A stretch of DNA of 44,128 nucleotides from positions 1 to 44,128 of the forward strand of contig JAKFXC010000005.1 of NCBI GenBank assembly GCA_021731625.1, written 5' to 3'. Position numbers and translations under genes: made by a program. The DNA is from Candidatus Omnitrophota bacterium (GTDB taxonomy: Bacteria > Omnitrophota > Gorgyraeia > Zapsychrales > Fredricksoniimonadaceae). The notes below the pieces were generated by a model. The model was not told the DNA's origin, did not search any database, and saw only the letters and a list, made by a program, of their open reading frames with translations. Below, piece after piece: positions 24,902 through 33,666 of the stretch (its first letter is position 1; each line of letters starts with the position of its first letter).

Positions 24902-27093
24902 CAATGTTCTCCCGCCCCACTGGCCACGTTCCAAATTTCCTTCCCGATGATTTCCTTAAACAGCCCCACCACTTTTGCGACATCGGTATTGGTCAAACCC
25001 GGATACAAAGGCAGCGACAGGCAATGCTGATAATATTTCTCCGCAATCGGAAAGTCCCCCCAGCGGGTGCCAAAACGTTCTTGATAAAAAGGATGCGAGT
25101 GGACAGGGATATAATGCACCTGGGTCACAATGCCTTTCTCCCGCAAGGCATTCATCAATTGCACCCGGGCCATCCCCAATTTCTCAAAATCGATTTGCAG
25201 CACATACAAATGAAAGTTGCTGCGGCATTGCGGCGCCTCCTGCGGGCATTGCACCATCGAAAACTCTTGGAAGGCTTCATTATATGCCTGAACGATCCAC
25301 CGACGCCTCTGGATGAAATAATCCAATTTTTTGAGTTGAGAGACACCTAAGGCGCATTGCAAATCGGTGATGCGATAATTAAACCCCAGCCAACGCTGCT
25401 CATAGTACCAGGGATTGCGCACCAGCACCTTTTGATTGTCATCCTCGAGGCTGGTGTAGGCCCGGTCTTTGTATAAGAGCTCATCGGCAAAACTGGTGAC
25501 GCCGTGCGAGCGCAGGTAAAGACACTTCCGGTGCAGCAATTTGTCGTTGGTGACAATCGACCCGCCCTCGGCGGTAGTCACATGTTTGACCGGATGGAAA
25601 CTCATGACCGTCATGTCCGAATACGCGCAAGATCCGACCGGCTTATCCTGGTAAATCGAGCCCAAGGCATGCGAAGCATCTTCAATGACAAAAATCTTAT
25701 GGCCGAATTTGCGCTCAGCGGTTTTGACCAGCGCGGCAATGGCTTGCATCGGGCAAGACTGGCCGGCAAAATGCACCGGAATGACCGCCTTGGTTTTGGT
25801 CGTCATTTTGGCGGCCAGATCCTGCAAAGACATATTGTAGGTTTGGGAATCGATGTCGGTCAAAACCGGCTTGGCCCCGCAATACACGGCACAATTGGCG
25901 GAAGCCACAAACGTATTGGTCGAGGTGATGACTTCATCGCCGGGCCCGATGCCCGCGGCCATGCACGCGACGTGCAAGCCGGAGGTCCCGGAGTTGACCG
26001 CCGTGGCATAGGAGGCCCCGGTCACGGCGGCTAAACCGCATTCAAATTCTTCGATCTTGGGACCTTGGGTCAAATTGCTGGACTTAAGTAATCCCAAAAC
26101 GCTGGCAATGTCCTCATCATCCAGGCATTGCCGGCCGTAGGGAATGGTATTTAAAAATGGATAAAACTGTCCGCGGGAAGGTTTATCAGGAATGGTGTCA
26201 CGAAAACGGCCCGGCAGGTCGGCGATGAAATGGTCGATGCACTCTTGCACCGACACGATGCTTTTGCCCAAATCTTTTTTTAATTTATCTGTATTCAACG
26301 ACAAATTTTTACTGCGCACGGCTTTTAAGCCGCTGCCATCGATGGAGACCGGTTTGATCAGCGAGGTGTCCAAGCCGGCTTTCTTGGCCACCTGCACCAA
26401 AAAATCATATTTGGACACGGCTGTACTACTGACGCAATTGTAAACACCGCAAAGATTTTTTTCCAGGATCTTATGCAGGAGTTGCGCCAAATCAAACGTA
26501 TAGATGGAGGAAAAGACAGCGTCGGTAAATCCCTGCACGGGACGGCGGGCACTTAACTCCTCCACCACCCATTCCGCCAAACTGCGCTTGTCGGTCATGT
26601 TCCATCCAAAGAAATTGGTGCGCAAGATAAGCGTCCCGGGGCGAGACAGGGCCAACTGTTCCGCCTCCACCTTGGTGCGGCCATAGTAATTGCGCGGGCC
26701 GAGGGGCGAATCTTCCCTAAAATCACCTTTGATCCCGTCATAAACCAGATCGGTGGAAATAAAAATAAATTTTGCCGCCGTCGGCTCAAGGATGTTTAAT
26801 AAATTGGCCGTGCTCTTAACATTGAGGTCCCAGGCCAATTCCTGGTGTTCTTCACAGGTGTCCACATTGGCTTGGGCGGCGCAATGGACCACCACGTCGG
26901 GGTTGAAATATTTGATAAATGTCTCGGCGTGGAATTTATAACGCAGATCCACGCTGCGGGTCTCAATGTTCTGCAGGCGTATGGGATGGGAATGATAAAA
27001 CCCCCAGATCTCATACCGGTCTTTGAGCCGATGGGCGAGGTTGCTGCCCAAAAGCCCGCTGATTCCTGTGATCAATAGTCTTTTTTTCTGCAT
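24901..27093 (-). CDS. pseC: RmlD-like SDR fused to PseC-type aminotransferase
   Basis: This is a 730-residue fusion. Residues 1 to about 295 are an extended SDR resembling dTDP-4-dehydrorhamnose reductase: GISGLLGSN (10-18), HCAAQANVD (70-78), ISTDLVYDG (112-120) and Y-x3-K at Tyr137/Lys141. Residues from about 310 are a DegT/DnrJ aminotransferase of PseC type: IPYGRQCLDDEDI (317-329), LTQGPKIEEFE, NSGTSGLHVAC, EDASHALGS and the PLP Lys503 in SFHPVKHVTTAEGG. Family knowledge: PseC transaminates the PseB product at C4. The reductase part would act on a 4-keto sugar as well, so the fusion might branch the pathway. The ATG at 27093 has AAAGAGG before it; the frame is open further up to 27234, but that part overlaps pseB. 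Confidence 0.88.
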   Translation of the reverse strand: MQKKRLLITGISGLLGSNLAHRLKDRYEIWGFYHSHPIRLQNIETRSVDLRYKFHAETFIKYFNPDVVVHCAAQANVDTCEEHQELAWDLNVKSTANLLNILEPTAAKFIFISTDLVYDGIKGDFREDSPLGPRNYYGRTKVEAEQLALSRPGTLILRTNFFGWNMTDKRSLAEWVVEELSARRPVQGFTDAVFSSIYTFDLAQLLHKILEKNLCGVYNCVSSTAVSKYDFLVQVAKKAGLDTSLIKPVSIDGSGLKAVRSKNLSLNTDKLKKDLGKSIVSVQECIDHFIADLPGRFRDTIPDKPSRGQFYPFLNTIPYGRQCLDDEDIASVLGLLKSSNLTQGPKIEEFECGLAAVTGASYATAVNSGTSGLHVACMAAGIGPGDEVITSTNTFVASANCAVYCGAKPVLTDIDSQTYNMSLQDLAAKMTTKTKAVIPVHFAGQSCPMQAIAALVKTAERKFGHKIFVIEDASHALGSIYQDKPVGSCAYSDMTVMSFHPVKHVTTAEGGSIVTNDKLLHRKCLYLRSHGVTSFADELLYKDRAYTSLEDDNQKVLVRNPWYYEQRWLGFNYRITDLQCALGVSQLKKLDYFIQRRRWIVQAYNEAFQEFSMVQCPQEAPQCRSNFHLYVLQIDFEKLGMARVQLMNALREKGIVTQVHYIPVHSHPFYQERFGTRWGDFPIAEKYYQHCLSLPLYPGLTNTDVAKVVGLFKEIIGKEIWNVASGAGEH

Positions 27094-27100
27094 GGCCTCT

Positions 27101-28144
27101 TTATCCGGGAATGTCGTCCATGGCCCAACGGGATTTTTCAATGGAGTAGTCGTCGGCGATTTGGTCGACCATGTGCTGCAAATCGCGCACCGAAAGCCAG
27201 CGGTCATTGTCCCCCGAGGTGTAACGAAAATCATCCTGGCACAAGGACCCCTTGCCTTTGACCAATGACTTCTTCAAATGGGCGTTGGGCTGCACAATGA
27301 AGCAATCCTGGAAGGCCACGGCATTGCGGGCCTCGTCTTCGCTGATGAGCATTTCATGCAATTTCTCTCCCGGGCGTATCCCGATGTTTTCTTGCTTGCA
27401 TTTGGGTCCGATGGCCTTGGCCAAATCGGTGATCTTCATCGACGGGATGCGCGGCACAAAAATTTCGCCGCCTTTCATGCGGTTTAAGGACTCCAGCACA
27501 AAATACACCGATTGGTCCAGGGTGATCCAAAAACGGGTCATGCGCATATCGGTGATGGGCAAAATCCCGGTCCTCACCCGTTCTTTAAAAAAGGGAACCA
27601 CGGACCCGCGGCTGCCCAAAACATTGCCGTAACGCACCACCGAAAACGTGGTGTCGCTTTGGTGCCCGTAGGTCGAGGTGGCCACAAACAATTTGTCAGC
27701 GCAGAGTTTGGTGGCCCCGTAGAGGTTGATGGGGTTGCAGGCCTTGTCCGTCGATAGCGCCACCACCCGTTTGACTTTGTTCTCTTGCGCGGCATGAATG
27801 ATGTTCATGGCCCCCAGCACATTGGTCTTGATGTACTCATCGGGGTTGCGCTCCGCGGCCGGGACTTGTTTTAAGGCAGCGGCATGGATGACAAAATCCA
27901 CCCCCTTGAAGGCCTGGTTTAAACGGTTGGCGTCCCGCACGTCCCCCAAAACATAATCCAGGCAGGGGTGCTGGTGAGGGTTAAACCGCTGGGCCATTTC
28001 AAATTGCTTGAGTTCATCCCGGCTGAAAATGATCAGGCGTTTAGGTTTGCAGTGCTTGAGCACAATCTGGATAAATTTCTTGCCGAATGACCCGGTCCCG
28101 CCGGTGATGAGGACTGTCTTGCCTTTTAAAATCGATATGTCCAT
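27101..28144 (-). CDS. pseB: UDP-N-acetylglucosamine 4,6-dehydratase (5-inverting), PseB
   Basis: This enzyme catalyses the first step of pseudaminic acid synthesis, making UDP-2-acetamido-2,6-dideoxy-beta-L-arabino-hex-4-ulose. The 347-residue length fits. The Rossmann motif TGGTGSFG is at 14-21. The active site has STDKACNPINLYGATK (131-146) with Asp133, Lys134, Tyr142 and Lys146, all typical of PseB/FlaA1. AALKQVPAAERNP (88-101) matches the PseB 'KQVPAAEYNP' loop, with Arg in place of Tyr. VRYGNVLGSRGSVVP is also conserved. The ATG at 28144 has GGCGGAGG upstream. It follows the MarR gene by 14 bases. Confidence 0.93.
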   Translation of the reverse strand: MDISILKGKTVLITGGTGSFGKKFIQIVLKHCKPKRLIIFSRDELKQFEMAQRFNPHQHPCLDYVLGDVRDANRLNQAFKGVDFVIHAAALKQVPAAERNPDEYIKTNVLGAMNIIHAAQENKVKRVVALSTDKACNPINLYGATKLCADKLFVATSTYGHQSDTTFSVVRYGNVLGSRGSVVPFFKERVRTGILPITDMRMTRFWITLDQSVYFVLESLNRMKGGEIFVPRIPSMKITDLAKAIGPKCKQENIGIRPGEKLHEMLISEDEARNAVAFQDCFIVQPNAHLKKSLVKGKGSLCQDDFRYTSGDNDRWLSVRDLQHMVDQIADDYSIEKSRWAMDDIPG

Positions 28145-28158
28145 CCAATGCCTCCGCC

Positions 28159-28710
28159 TTAGTTAACCAATAAACCTTCTTTTTTGGCCAGTTCATGGAT
28201 CAGATTGATGCTGCGCCCTGAGTAAGAAATTTGTTCATGTTCCTTACACACCAGGACAATTCCTTCCACATTGGCCTTAGGAAAATCTTCAAAATGGCTT
28301 ACCTGGCAATCCAGCAAATTTTCCTCTTTTAAAACCACGTCAATCAAAAAGGCCAAATCCGATTTGCCAACCACAAAAAAATTGCGTTCTTGCCCTCGGT
28401 ATAATCCTAAGAGCACCGCTCTTAGGCTTTCTTTGATGAGGCTGATGGAATGGATGGTTTTCAGGGTATATGTCACCGATTTGCGCATCTTTTCGGAAAA
28501 CCCTTTGGGGGTGAGTAGGTACTGCACTTTGCGCGAATTGAGCTGATGGATACGGATATATCCTTTGGTGACCATGCGCCTTAAGATCATATTGGTCATG
28601 CCTAGGGAAAGCTGCATGTGGCGGGACAAATCGCGCTGGTTTTTGGCTAGGCGGGCGCCCACAATGTTGATGAGTTCAAATTCGCGTTCGTTTAAATCAT
28701 CCGTGGGCAT
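28159..28710 (-). CDS. MarR/winged-helix regulator, EPS-associated type
   Basis: This 183-residue protein has a winged-helix DNA-binding domain at about residues 8-80 (EFELINIVGARLAKNQRDLSRHM, GMTNMILRRMVTKGYI, LTPKGF). The C-terminal half has no familiar fold and may sense a ligand. It resembles the EPS-associated MarR-family regulators found at the head of polysaccharide operons, and it is the first gene of this operon too. There is no Shine-Dalgarno sequence before the ATG at 28710 (ACTCCCT precedes it). A perfect palindrome at 28725-28739 lies just upstream and is the natural candidate binding site, suggesting self-control and control of the whole operon (inference). Confidence 0.78.
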   Translation of the reverse strand: MPTDDLNEREFELINIVGARLAKNQRDLSRHMQLSLGMTNMILRRMVTKGYIRIHQLNSRKVQYLLTPKGFSEKMRKSVTYTLKTIHSISLIKESLRAVLLGLYRGQERNFFVVGKSDLAFLIDVVLKEENLLDCQVSHFEDFPKANVEGIVLVCKEHEQISYSGRSINLIHELAKKEGLLVN

Positions 28711-28724
28711 AGGGAGTTAGGTGA

Positions 28725-28739
28725 GTTCAATAATTGAAC
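28725..28739. promoter_or_regulatory. 15-bp palindromic operator (GTTCAATAATTGAAC)
   Basis: This is a perfect 7-1-7 inverted repeat. It begins 4 bases downstream of the -10 box of the operon promoter and covers the predicted transcription start, a classic place for a repressor. The first gene downstream encodes a MarR/winged-helix protein, whose relatives bind symmetric sites of this size. The symmetry is seen directly; binding is inferred. Confidence 0.65.
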
Positions 28740-28742
28740 ATG

Positions 28743-28770
28743 ATTATAAATCGTAGGCTAGGAGTGTCAA
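28743..28770 (-). promoter_or_regulatory. consensus sigma70 promoter of the nonulosonate/sulfation operon
   Basis: On the minus strand the region reads TTGACA (28770-28765), a 16-bp spacer and TATAAT (28748-28743). Both boxes are perfect consensus, which is rare by chance in a 67-bp gap. The predicted start is near 28736, inside the palindrome at 28725-28739. No terminator is visible for the upstream operon, which ends at 28778, so read-through from it may add to transcription. Confidence 0.8.
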
Positions 28771-28777
28771 GGGGTAA

Positions 28778-29719
28778 TTAAGCAGAGATCTGATTTTGCC
28801 ACCAGGCAATCATATCATCCAGCGACTTGGATAAGTCATATTGAGGTTGGAATCCCAAGGCCCGCAGCTGGGCATTCTCCCCCACAATCATGCGGTTCTC
28901 AACCGGACGCAACAGGGCGTCTTTGGTCTTGGCAGCCATGGGAATATCAAGCCGCCGGCAGATGTGTTCCAATACATCTTGCAGAGAATGCCCCTTTCCC
29001 GTGCACACATTGTATACCTGGCCGGGCTTGCCCTTTTCTAGAATCACGGCGTACGCCTGGATGACGTCCCGCACGTCGATGAAATCCCGCACAATGTCGA
29101 TGCGGCCGACGAAAATTTCCTTCTGCTGTTTGCGGGAGACCGCCACAGCCTGTTTGACAAAAGAACTCACCACAAATCGCTCGCTCTGGCCGGGCCCAAT
29201 GTGGTTGAACGAACGGGTGCACACAATGTCGAGTCCATACCCACGGGAATACACCTGGGAAAGCTGTTCCTGGGCCACCCGGGCCACGGCATATGGACTC
29301 GCCGGGGCCAAGCTATGGTCTTCGCGGATCGGGACGTCTTTCTCGGTCAGCACGCCATATTCTTCCGATGAGCCCACCGACAGCACCCGGCAGCGCAATT
29401 TGAGTTCCCGCACCGCCTCCACCAGATTCAAAAAAATATTGGTGTTGTTGACGAAACAGGCGTTGGGCGACTCCCAGCTGGCTGCCACCGAACTGGCCGA
29501 GGCCAAATGGACAATTTGATCAGGCTGAATGTCTTTTAGCAAGGTGTGCAGGCTCTTATAATCCATCAAAGACATCGAGTGAAAACCGATGCCGGCCAAT
29601 TCTCCCGACGGCGATGGGACATGCGTGCCGATCCCATGAATGGTGTGGCCGCGGGATTTTAAGTCCCTGATAAAATGCGTGCCCACAAAACCGGTGGCTC
29701 CGGTGATGAGATAATTCAT
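28778..29719 (-). CDS. GDP-6-deoxy-D-mannose reductase-like SDR (Rmd-like), active-site Lys replaced by Arg
   Basis: This 313-residue extended SDR has NYLITGATGFVGTHF at the start and a C-terminal part close to Rmd (VCTRSFNHIGPGQSERFV, VRDFIDVRDVIQAY). Family knowledge: Rmd reduces GDP-4-keto-6-deoxy-mannose to GDP-D-rhamnose. The usual YxxxK is here SPYAVAR (about residues 138-144); the codon is CGG, so the Lys is replaced by Arg. This may weaken or change activity, or the protein may be an epimerase relative. The start overlaps the methyltransferase stop by 4 bases. No GDP-mannose 4,6-dehydratase is in the window. Confidence 0.78.
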   Translation of the reverse strand: MNYLITGATGFVGTHFIRDLKSRGHTIHGIGTHVPSPSGELAGIGFHSMSLMDYKSLHTLLKDIQPDQIVHLASASSVAASWESPNACFVNNTNIFLNLVEAVRELKLRCRVLSVGSSEEYGVLTEKDVPIREDHSLAPASPYAVARVAQEQLSQVYSRGYGLDIVCTRSFNHIGPGQSERFVVSSFVKQAVAVSRKQQKEIFVGRIDIVRDFIDVRDVIQAYAVILEKGKPGQVYNVCTGKGHSLQDVLEHICRRLDIPMAAKTKDALLRPVENRMIVGENAQLRALGFQPQYDLSKSLDDMIAWWQNQISA

Positions 29720-30624
29720 CGCGCCCTCTTTCTGGCGTAGACGTCCCTGACACCCGCAGATAAACAGAAAAAATTATTCTGCAAAGCGCGGCTGACCGCC
29801 GGGCTGTTCTTCAAAAACGACAGTTGCGGCATTTTGTTGGCCAGGTAACCCCAGCTCACATAACGCGCGTGGCGATTGAATTGGCAAATGTCAAACCCCT
29901 GCGTCTCCAGAAGGCGGATTAAGGTCGGCCGGGTAAAATAAATGAGGTGCATCTCCATAAGAAACGGATATTTGGATTTGAGTAAACTCGCGCTGACGCT
30001 GTCGAGCACCATGGTGCTTAAGCCCAGCATACCACCCGGCTTAAGCAATCGGGAAGCCTCAGCCACCATGGCAGAGGGGTCGTGCACATGCTCGATCACG
30101 TCCCACAGCACCACGGCATCAAAGGCATTCTGGCGAGGGTGTTTTATTTCATCAATGGATTTAAAAAGCGACAGGCCGCGTTTATTTTGGGCAATGCCGC
30201 GGGCCCAGTCGGATAGCTCAACCCCACTCACCTCCCACCCCTGGGCTTTGGCCAGCTCCAAATAGACGCCCGTATAAGAACCGAATTCAAACAGCTTGCC
30301 CTTGTCCGGGCACAAGGCATTTAGGTCCAGCAGCGCCTTCTCAAAGGTTTTTACCCTCCCCGCCTCTTCTTTCAAGTAGACCTCATCCTCGACTTGCGCA
30401 TACAATTGGTGAAGGTCCTCTGTGGACGGTCGTTGACCGGAGTATATGAGGCGGCAATCGCGGCATTGGTAAATATCGGGAAAGCGGCCATAGCCGCTGG
30501 AGGTGCAGGCATAGTCGGCCTGGTGACTTAAGCGATTGGACTCTGTGGCTTGGGTGCCTTTATAGTACAGGTCTTTGTGATGTGAACCACACACCGGGCA
30601 TGCCGTAACAAGGGTATAGGCCAT
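29716..30624 (-). CDS. SAM-dependent methyltransferase with N-terminal zinc ribbon
   Basis: This 302-residue protein has a likely zinc knuckle made by Cys9 and Cys12 (CPVCGS) and Cys54 and Cys57 (CRDC). Then comes a class I methyltransferase with a variant SAM loop LFEFGSYTG (111-119, usual GxGxG altered to GSYTG), SGVELSDWA and AVVLWDVIEHVHDP. This zinc-ribbon plus methyltransferase layout is common among sugar C- and O-methyltransferases of polysaccharide clusters. It begins 5 bases after the GT2 stop, next to the Rmd-like gene. The substrate is unknown. Confidence 0.83.
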   Translation of the reverse strand: MAYTLVTACPVCGSHHKDLYYKGTQATESNRLSHQADYACTSSGYGRFPDIYQCRDCRLIYSGQRPSTEDLHQLYAQVEDEVYLKEEAGRVKTFEKALLDLNALCPDKGKLFEFGSYTGVYLELAKAQGWEVSGVELSDWARGIAQNKRGLSLFKSIDEIKHPRQNAFDAVVLWDVIEHVHDPSAMVAEASRLLKPGGMLGLSTMVLDSVSASLLKSKYPFLMEMHLIYFTRPTLIRLLETQGFDICQFNRHARYVSWGYLANKMPQLSFLKNSPAVSRALQNNFFCLSAGVRDVYARKRAR

Positions 30625-30629
30625 GAGGA

Positions 30630-31418
30630 TTAATCCAAAATTTTATGTTTAAACAGGCGCACTTTGATGCACAAATCGAAGATCCGCTCCAAGGCATGCC
30701 AATACTCCGACGGACTGACCTTGGTTTTCCCCATCGTCCGCTGGTTAAATTCGATCGGCACTTCATCAATGCGGCATTGGTTGATGCTTAACCACAATAA
30801 AATTTCCACCAGAAAAATGTATTGCCTGGATTTTATGTTGCCCTCGACCTTCAAAGCTTTCAGCACTTGTGTCCGGTAACAACGAAACCCCGACGTGCAG
30901 TCCCGGGCCTTGACCCCCAAGAGCATTTTGGCCAGAAAATTGCCCCCCTTGCTCATGCACCGCCGCCACAATTCGAAATTCGGGATGCTCCCCCCGTCGC
31001 AATACCTGGAACCGATGACCAAATCATTCAAGGGTGCGATACTTATCATGGCATTGATGACCACCGGATCATGGGAAAGGTCCGCATCCATGGTGATCAC
31101 ATATGGAAACCCGGCGTCGATGGCGATGGAAAATGCGGCAAGGTACGCCGATCCCAGCCCAAGTTTTCCGGCCCGTTTATAAATATGCACCCCGGGAATA
31201 TTTTTGGCTTGGGTCCTCACGGCATCGGCTGTCCCATCGGGAGATCCATCATCAATGACCAGGATTTCCCTTGGTGCCAAGACCCTGGCGTCAATGCGGC
31301 GGATCAATTCCAAAATATTGTCCACTTCATTATACGTGGGAATGGCAATCAAAAAATTCACTTTGCGATTGGCAATGGCCAACCTTAATTTGGCTATGAT
31401 TTCTTGGCGCGCATCCAT
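30630..31418 (-). CDS. polyprenol-phosphate mannosyltransferase-like GT2 (DPM1-like)
   Basis: This 262-residue GT2 family enzyme has LIAIPTYNEVDNI, VIDDGSPDGT (54-63) and TMDADLSHDP with the D-x-D at 111-113. IGSRYCDGG, the TSGFRCYR acceptor motif and VPIEFNQRTMGKTK follow, which together are typical of Dpm1-type enzymes. It has no C-terminal membrane helices. Likely product: a polyprenyl-phosphate hexose, the kind of donor used by GT-C membrane enzymes like those at 35,885-38,180 (inference). The ATG at 31418 overlaps the upstream membrane protein gene by 25 bases. Confidence 0.88.
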   Translation of the reverse strand: MDARQEIIAKLRLAIANRKVNFLIAIPTYNEVDNILELIRRIDARVLAPREILVIDDGSPDGTADAVRTQAKNIPGVHIYKRAGKLGLGSAYLAAFSIAIDAGFPYVITMDADLSHDPVVINAMISIAPLNDLVIGSRYCDGGSIPNFELWRRCMSKGGNFLAKMLLGVKARDCTSGFRCYRTQVLKALKVEGNIKSRQYIFLVEILLWLSINQCRIDEVPIEFNQRTMGKTKVSPSEYWHALERIFDLCIKVRLFKHKILD

Positions 31419-33577
31419 AAATTTTTCTCGAATCTAGCTAAATAGTGCACATACATAAAAAGCAGCCATAAACCGACGATCATCGCCATCACCATGTATA
31501 AAAATGAGTTGTCGCTGTAGCGTAACACATAGGTATGCTCGCCCTTGAGCCCGGGGACCCTCAGCATGCCAAAAGGTCCTGGCTGCAGAAGATCAACGGG
31601 TTTCTGGTCCACCCACAGCTGCCAATTTTTATCGTAATTGGTGCTCACCAACAGTTCTTGATCGTCGAACGTGCCGTGCCATTCTAAACGACTGGGAACA
31701 TACGAGTCCAGCCCAATGTTTCGCAAAGGGATATTTTCCAAAGCATCAAAAATGGCATTGTCCGCGAGCATTTGCCCCCCCTCATCCAATAATGATTTTC
31801 GCGGAGCTGCCACCACCCGGCTTAAGGGGTCCTTGATCCGGTACAATTGCCAGGTCCAATACGCGGGTTTTACTTTCTTTAGGTTCAGCCGCCACCACGT
31901 CGCGGAAATGGTTTTTTCCTGGTCCAGCACAATGCCTTTATTCTTAAGCGGCACCTCCGCCCTGATGAAGGCGACATTATTTAAGCGCAGCCATTTGAGC
32001 ACCCGGTCCGGGTGGGCTTCCCAAATGGCACTGCCCATGTATAAATTATTGTTCCAAGTATAAAAGGTGCAATAGTCGGCATCTTTGGTCACGTATTGAT
32101 ACCAGTTGGCCGCGTCATCCTTATCATAAAACACGGAAGCCCCGTCGAAGGTCTCCAACCCTTTGATGGCGGCTTGGGCATGATAAAATGTGTGCGTAAA
32201 ACACGTTTCTGAAACCGAGACCACCCTGAAGGGTTCAAAAGAATTTTTATAAACGAAGGGGTCGTGCTTGAGCAGCGCGTAATGCGGCTGGCTATAAAAA
32301 AATATATAAAAGAAATGGAAAGGATAAAGGAACAGGGCCGCAAGCCCCACGAATTTAATGCCGCTGGTGGCAAACTTTAAGACATTGAATTGCAGGTATA
32401 AGCTGGACATCATGCCCAGGACAAAGAATGTCCGGCCCACCAGCGATGGTTGGGTTTTTAAACAGGCAAACCCGATCGCGGCGCACACAAGCGCTTTGGC
32501 GGTATTGATAAGGATATTTTTTGAATTCACTTCCCGCGGGTTCTTCTCGATTACATAAGCAATCCATAGAACAAAAAAGAAACTGATAAAATAGTACAAC
32601 CTCCCCCAGGCGAAAGCGGTGGCCTTGAGGATAGGGAACCCCAGCCAAAAACCGCTTTGAGAAATGATGAACAAAACGACCAGGATAGCGGCGACCAAGG
32701 CCATGGTTTTCCAGCGCTTCCAAAAACTAAACATCGCCACCACACAGATGGGGGGAAACCAAAAATCCATATGCCGCAAATGCGCGATCAAAGACCCCCA
32801 ACTAAAAGGGGCCGCCTCTATATGCCACAACGTGCGGTTGCTTTGGTCCCAGTGGAGTAGATAACCCAGCAAATTGGGAAAATAAAATACCGTAAAAACC
32901 GCCCACACCAGCGCGGCCAGTTGCACATTCAATTTCCTTCGACTCTTCTCAGACAAGAAATAGACGCACGCCAGGTGGACGATCGGCGACAGCGGCACAT
33001 TATAAGGAGGGAAAGTCATCAAAAAACTCAAAATCAAAAAGACCAGCCTTAAATGCGTGCCGATGGGCCGCTTTCCAATGGACGTGACTGCCACAATGAG
33101 CGGGACAAACGCCACCTGGGTGACAAAAGGGTTTTCATTAAACCAATAAATCATGGCCAGGTTAAATAAACTGGCATATAAAGCAGTGGCGTAACGAAAC
33201 CCCAGAAAATTATAAAAGAACATAAATGTCCCAATCAACGTCAGGGCATCCACAAGGACTTGAAAAATGGTGAAGGACAAAGTTGCGGGCAGGAAGGATG
33301 AGAGCAGAGAGCACAAATGCTGGGGCTGGACGCTTTCCAAATAGCTGGGCCAGCCCCGAAAAGAGGCGGCGTTCCAGGCAAAATCGAAAGGCTGCCTCCA
33401 GAATTGGCCTAAATACTGGAATTTCGCGAGATAAACATCGGTGACATCAATACGTCGGATGGGACAGTTTTCTCCCAGTAAAATGCGGTCTAAGTTGATG
33501 ACAATGGCAACAATGCCTAAATAAAGTAAAGTTTTGGTGAAGGAATGGTCCTGCAGGGGGCTTCGATCGGCTTTCAT
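31394..33577 (-). CDS. polytopic membrane protein, YfhO/GT-C-like, with C-terminal extracytoplasmic domain
   Basis: This 727-residue protein has roughly a dozen membrane helices in the first 430 residues. A soluble region with many Trp and Tyr follows, and a last helix lies near 690-715 (SFLYMVMAMIVGLWLLFMYV). The late segment YDKNWQLWVDQKPVDLL then VPGLKGEHTYVLRY matches the C-terminal beta domain of YfhO-like proteins ('yyPgWka.vdGk'). YfhO family members are thought to be involved in glycosylation of cell-wall polymers. It is the first gene of the minus-strand operon 33,577-28,778. I see no good ribosome site close to the ATG; GAAAGG lies about 15 bases upstream. Confidence 0.7.
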   Translation of the reverse strand: MKADRSPLQDHSFTKTLLYLGIVAIVINLDRILLGENCPIRRIDVTDVYLAKFQYLGQFWRQPFDFAWNAASFRGWPSYLESVQPQHLCSLLSSFLPATLSFTIFQVLVDALTLIGTFMFFYNFLGFRYATALYASLFNLAMIYWFNENPFVTQVAFVPLIVAVTSIGKRPIGTHLRLVFLILSFLMTFPPYNVPLSPIVHLACVYFLSEKSRRKLNVQLAALVWAVFTVFYFPNLLGYLLHWDQSNRTLWHIEAAPFSWGSLIAHLRHMDFWFPPICVVAMFSFWKRWKTMALVAAILVVLFIISQSGFWLGFPILKATAFAWGRLYYFISFFFVLWIAYVIEKNPREVNSKNILINTAKALVCAAIGFACLKTQPSLVGRTFFVLGMMSSLYLQFNVLKFATSGIKFVGLAALFLYPFHFFYIFFYSQPHYALLKHDPFVYKNSFEPFRVVSVSETCFTHTFYHAQAAIKGLETFDGASVFYDKDDAANWYQYVTKDADYCTFYTWNNNLYMGSAIWEAHPDRVLKWLRLNNVAFIRAEVPLKNKGIVLDQEKTISATWWRLNLKKVKPAYWTWQLYRIKDPLSRVVAAPRKSLLDEGGQMLADNAIFDALENIPLRNIGLDSYVPSRLEWHGTFDDQELLVSTNYDKNWQLWVDQKPVDLLQPGPFGMLRVPGLKGEHTYVLRYSDNSFLYMVMAMIVGLWLLFMYVHYLARFEKNLWMRAKKS

Positions 33578-33666
33578 GAAAGAATTTCATCCTTTCGCAA
33601 AGCGCATCGTAGCATACGCTATTGATTTTGACATCATAAATTATTGGTGTTAACCTATTCATTCCT
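33578..33666. promoter_or_regulatory. divergent intergenic region with a promoter for the plus-strand YfhO gene
   Basis: The plus strand has TTGACA at 33628-33633, a 17-bp spacer and TAACCT at 33651-33656, with TG one base before it (extended -10). The predicted start is about 4 bases before the ATG at 33667, and there is no Shine-Dalgarno, so the message would be practically leaderless. On the minus strand only a weak candidate is seen: TTATGA, 17 bp, TATGCT. Confidence 0.5.
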
